DNA from: Alphaproteobacteria bacterium
Lineage (GTDB): Bacteria > Pseudomonadota > Alphaproteobacteria > UBA11222
Direction: 5' to 3'
Assembly (NCBI GenBank): GCA_009693835.1
Contig: SHWM01000023.1
Location: 1 to 35,064, forward strand
Length of the DNA stretch: 35,064 nucleotides
Part shown: positions 34,058-35,064 of the stretch, piece by piece
How positions within the stretch are numbered: position 1 is the stretch's first letter
How the letters are laid out: every line of letters begins with the position of its first letter
The notes under the pieces: model-generated
The model's input: only the letters and a program-made list of their open reading frames with translations
What the model was told of the DNA's origin: nothing
Database searches by the model: none
Made by a program: the position numbers and the translations under genes

Positions 34058-34186
34058 GTGAGCAGATTGACCGGGAAGTGTTGTGGCGGACCGCGCCATG
34101 GGGCGCCCTGGAAGCTGCGGTCCAGATTTTGTGTGATTATTGCCGGGTCGCGCCCGTTCACGCGCAACCACCATGCTAGCGATTGA
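34058..34186 (+). CDS. Small ORF coupled to the MoaD-like gene
   Basis: A 42-codon frame from GTG 34058 (VSRLTGKCCGGPRHGAPWKL...) stops at TGA 34184-34186, whose last base is the first base of the next ATG (TGATG). The following gene has no ribosome site of its own, so coupling would make sense. The peptide is basic with three cysteines and I recognise no family. It may be a remnant of a longer gene or chance. Confidence 0.25.
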   Translation: MSRLTGKCCGGPRHGAPWKLRSRFCVIIAGSRPFTRNHHASD

Positions 34187-34443
34187 TGGCCCGCGTCGTT
34201 CTCAGTGAAGATTTCGGCCGCCAGTTTACCGGTGGCAAAACACATTTTGATTTGCAGGTTACGACTGTACGCCAGGCCGTGCGCGCCATCGACGCATTGT
34301 TCCCGGGGGTTGGCAAAAAACTGGGAGCATGCGCCGTCGCGATAGATGGCAGGATCATTGCCACCCCGCTTCTGGAAAAGATCAAGCCTGACAGCGAAGT
34401 CTTCTTTTTGCCCGCGATCAGGGGCGGCAACACCGAGCGGTGA
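34186..34443 (+). CDS. MoaD/ThiS-like ubiquitin-fold protein with residues after GG
   Basis: An 85-residue beta-grasp protein: MARVVLSEDFGRQFTGGKTHFDLQVTTVRQAVRAIDALFPGVGKKL, then AVAIDGRIIATPLLEKIKPDSEVFFLPAIRGG. Sulfur carriers MoaD and ThiS end exactly at the Gly-Gly that is thiocarboxylated; here NTER follows the GG. Such proteins either need trimming or act without sulfur transfer. A MoaD-like partner beside a molybdopterin enzyme suggests a role in its cofactor or assembly, which is inference. The frame also opens with TTG 3 bases before ATG 34186. Confidence 0.75.
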   Translation: MARVVLSEDFGRQFTGGKTHFDLQVTTVRQAVRAIDALFPGVGKKLGACAVAIDGRIIATPLLEKIKPDSEVFFLPAIRGGNTER

Positions 34444-34508
34444 CGCCATCCCAAGGTGACGGCATCCCAATGTGCGATACTGCCATCTCCGTGGTTGCCC
34501 GCGAGTTC

Positions 34509-34552
34509 GATCCCGTCTGAGCCGAACCTGGTCCATGTGATGATTTAGAGCA
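34509..34552. repeat. Diverged copy of the 5.8-kb composite repeat
   Basis: GATCCCGTCTGA, then CTGGTCCATG and TTTAGAGCA, in the same order and spacing as 5802-5848 (47 versus 44 bases). The mirror half is missing here, so this is a half element. Confidence 0.65.
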
Positions 34553-34590
34553 TGATGATATTAAGTTTGCAAATGCCAGAACTTCAGCCT

Positions 34591-34770
34591 GTCACCCCGG
34601 ATTTACTTGCCTCGGCGAAGCAGGGGTTTCGCTCCGGCGTAGCCGGGTTCCGGGGTCTACCAGCCTTCGCAGGGGGGCCACAAGGATAAGCCTGCGTATT
34701 GTACCCTGGACCCCGCAACAAGTGTCCCCGGGACTGGCCTTTGGCCAGCCCGGGGACAGGCTCAGGTGAC
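34591..34770. repeat. GTCAC/GTGAC-bounded repeat, copy 3
   Basis: Begins GTCACC and ends GGTGAC, 180 bp, with an internal hairpin GTCCCCGGG-A-CTGGCC / GGCCAG-CCCGGGGAC (34724-34757). Same architecture as 19487-19577 and 26665-26760 but longer. It takes up the middle of the gene-free stretch 34444-35030. Confidence 0.65.
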
Positions 34771-34809
34771 ACAGGGATCGGGGTGATTCAATACAAAATC
34801 ATCCCGCTC

Positions 34810-34870
34810 TAGAGCAGTTTTACCTCTTTGGATGGACCCCGTTGGTTCAATCTAAAAAGGAATTGCCCCA
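34810..34870. repeat. TAGAGCA-family palindrome, decayed copy 4
   Basis: TAGAGCAGTTTTACCTCTTTGG ... GGTTCAATCTAAAAAGGAATTGCCCCA follows copy 1 (5842-5902) base for base with about a dozen changes, and its right end TGCCCCA has lost the TGCTCTA form. After it, 34871-35030 holds only one GC-rich hairpin (GGCCCAAGGC/GCCTTTGGCC, about 34897-34928); I see no gene there. Confidence 0.75.
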
Positions 34871-35030
34871 GGTGAGTCCGTGGGCGAGGAGGACGGCCCA
34901 AGGCCCCTCGGCTTTGTGCCTTTGGCCCCATGGCCCCGTCTGCAGGGCGCCTGCCCGTTGGCTGGACCGCATGTCCGCGCGGGCGCGATCCGGGCTATCC
35001 ATCGGCGGGTGAATCGTTTACTTATTCTAC

Positions 35031-35064
35031 ATGGATGCTACTGCAGAAAATATATCCGCCCTGA
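35031..35064 (+). CDS. Possible start of a gene running off the right edge
   Basis: ATG at 35031 opens a frame MDATAENISAL that reaches the window end without a stop. The preceding bases turn AT-rich after a GC-rich repeat region, as before a gene, but no ribosome site is visible. Only 11 codons can be read, so this is weak. Confidence 0.2.
   Translation, partial: MDATAENISAL

Noticed and set aside
34051..34536. Minus-strand frame covering the MoaD-like gene
   Set aside because: It looked protein-like near its end, but the plus-strand MoaD/ThiS-type protein explains the region and the frame runs into a repeat.

Overview
The window reads as a chromosomal segment of an alphaproteobacterium; the order cannot be fixed from sequence alone. 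Three things point there: a circularly permuted (two-piece) tmRNA gene followed directly by an alpha-type SspB adaptor; the order tsaB-rimI-fur; and the block murA, DUF2948, hisD, UPF0262, low-molecular-weight phosphatase, infA, maf, rng, tRNA-Phe. No transposase, integrase, phage gene or CRISPR array is visible.

Layout. 1-500: the end of hisF and hisE (histidine synthesis). 676-2349: a HerA/DUF87 ATPase whose reading frame is cut by a TGA 22 codons before a conserved-looking tail ends. 2378-4610 (minus): RutE-like reductase, tsaB, rimI and fur, coupled by short overlaps. 4692-9857: polysaccharide deacetylase, a cluster of palindromes, a small secreted protein, an alpha/beta hydrolase with a sensorless hybrid histidine kinase, and a minus-strand set of Rieske oxygenase alpha subunit, alpha/beta hydrolase and VOC protein that looks like aromatic catabolism without its electron-transfer partners. 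11345-11865: a BrnT/BrnA toxin-antitoxin pair. 11870-13155 (minus): thyA-folA. 13278-14846: three tandem 161-residue paralogues of the deazaflavin-dependent nitroreductase (DUF385) type.

14881-17655: tmRNA, sspB, fumC and a ribbon-helix-helix protein. tmRNA tags stalled nascent chains and SspB delivers tagged proteins to ClpXP, so tag and adaptor are encoded side by side. 17661-19478: a LuxR-type helix-turn-helix remnant, an exact CRP-type site and manC (GDP-mannose supply). 19680-21520 (minus): carbonic anhydrase and aspartate aminotransferase. 21626-25846: a small conserved-type protein, murA, DUF2948, hisD, UPF0262 and a phosphatase. This housekeeping block is interrupted at 25847-28650 by two toxin-antitoxin modules (TumE/TumA-like and Phd/ParE-like) and a reversed threonine-dehydratase-like gene, then resumes with infA, maf, rng, a possible decayed yacG and tRNA-Phe. 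31779-34443: a molybdenum hydroxylase large subunit and a MoaD/ThiS-like protein with residues beyond its GG motif. The last 600 bases are mostly repeats.

Two families of intergenic palindromes recur. One is about 60 bp and bounded by TAGAGCA/TGCTCTA (5.8, 31.5 and 34.8 kb). The other is bounded by GTCAY/RTGAC (19.5, 26.7 and 34.6 kb). They fill most of the longer gene-free stretches.

The most interesting items are the HerA nonsense codon, the tmRNA-SspB pairing, the toxin-antitoxin insertion in the infA block, the triple DUF385 array, the MoaD-like protein with an extended tail, the duplicated leader ORF overlapping infA, and the palindrome families.
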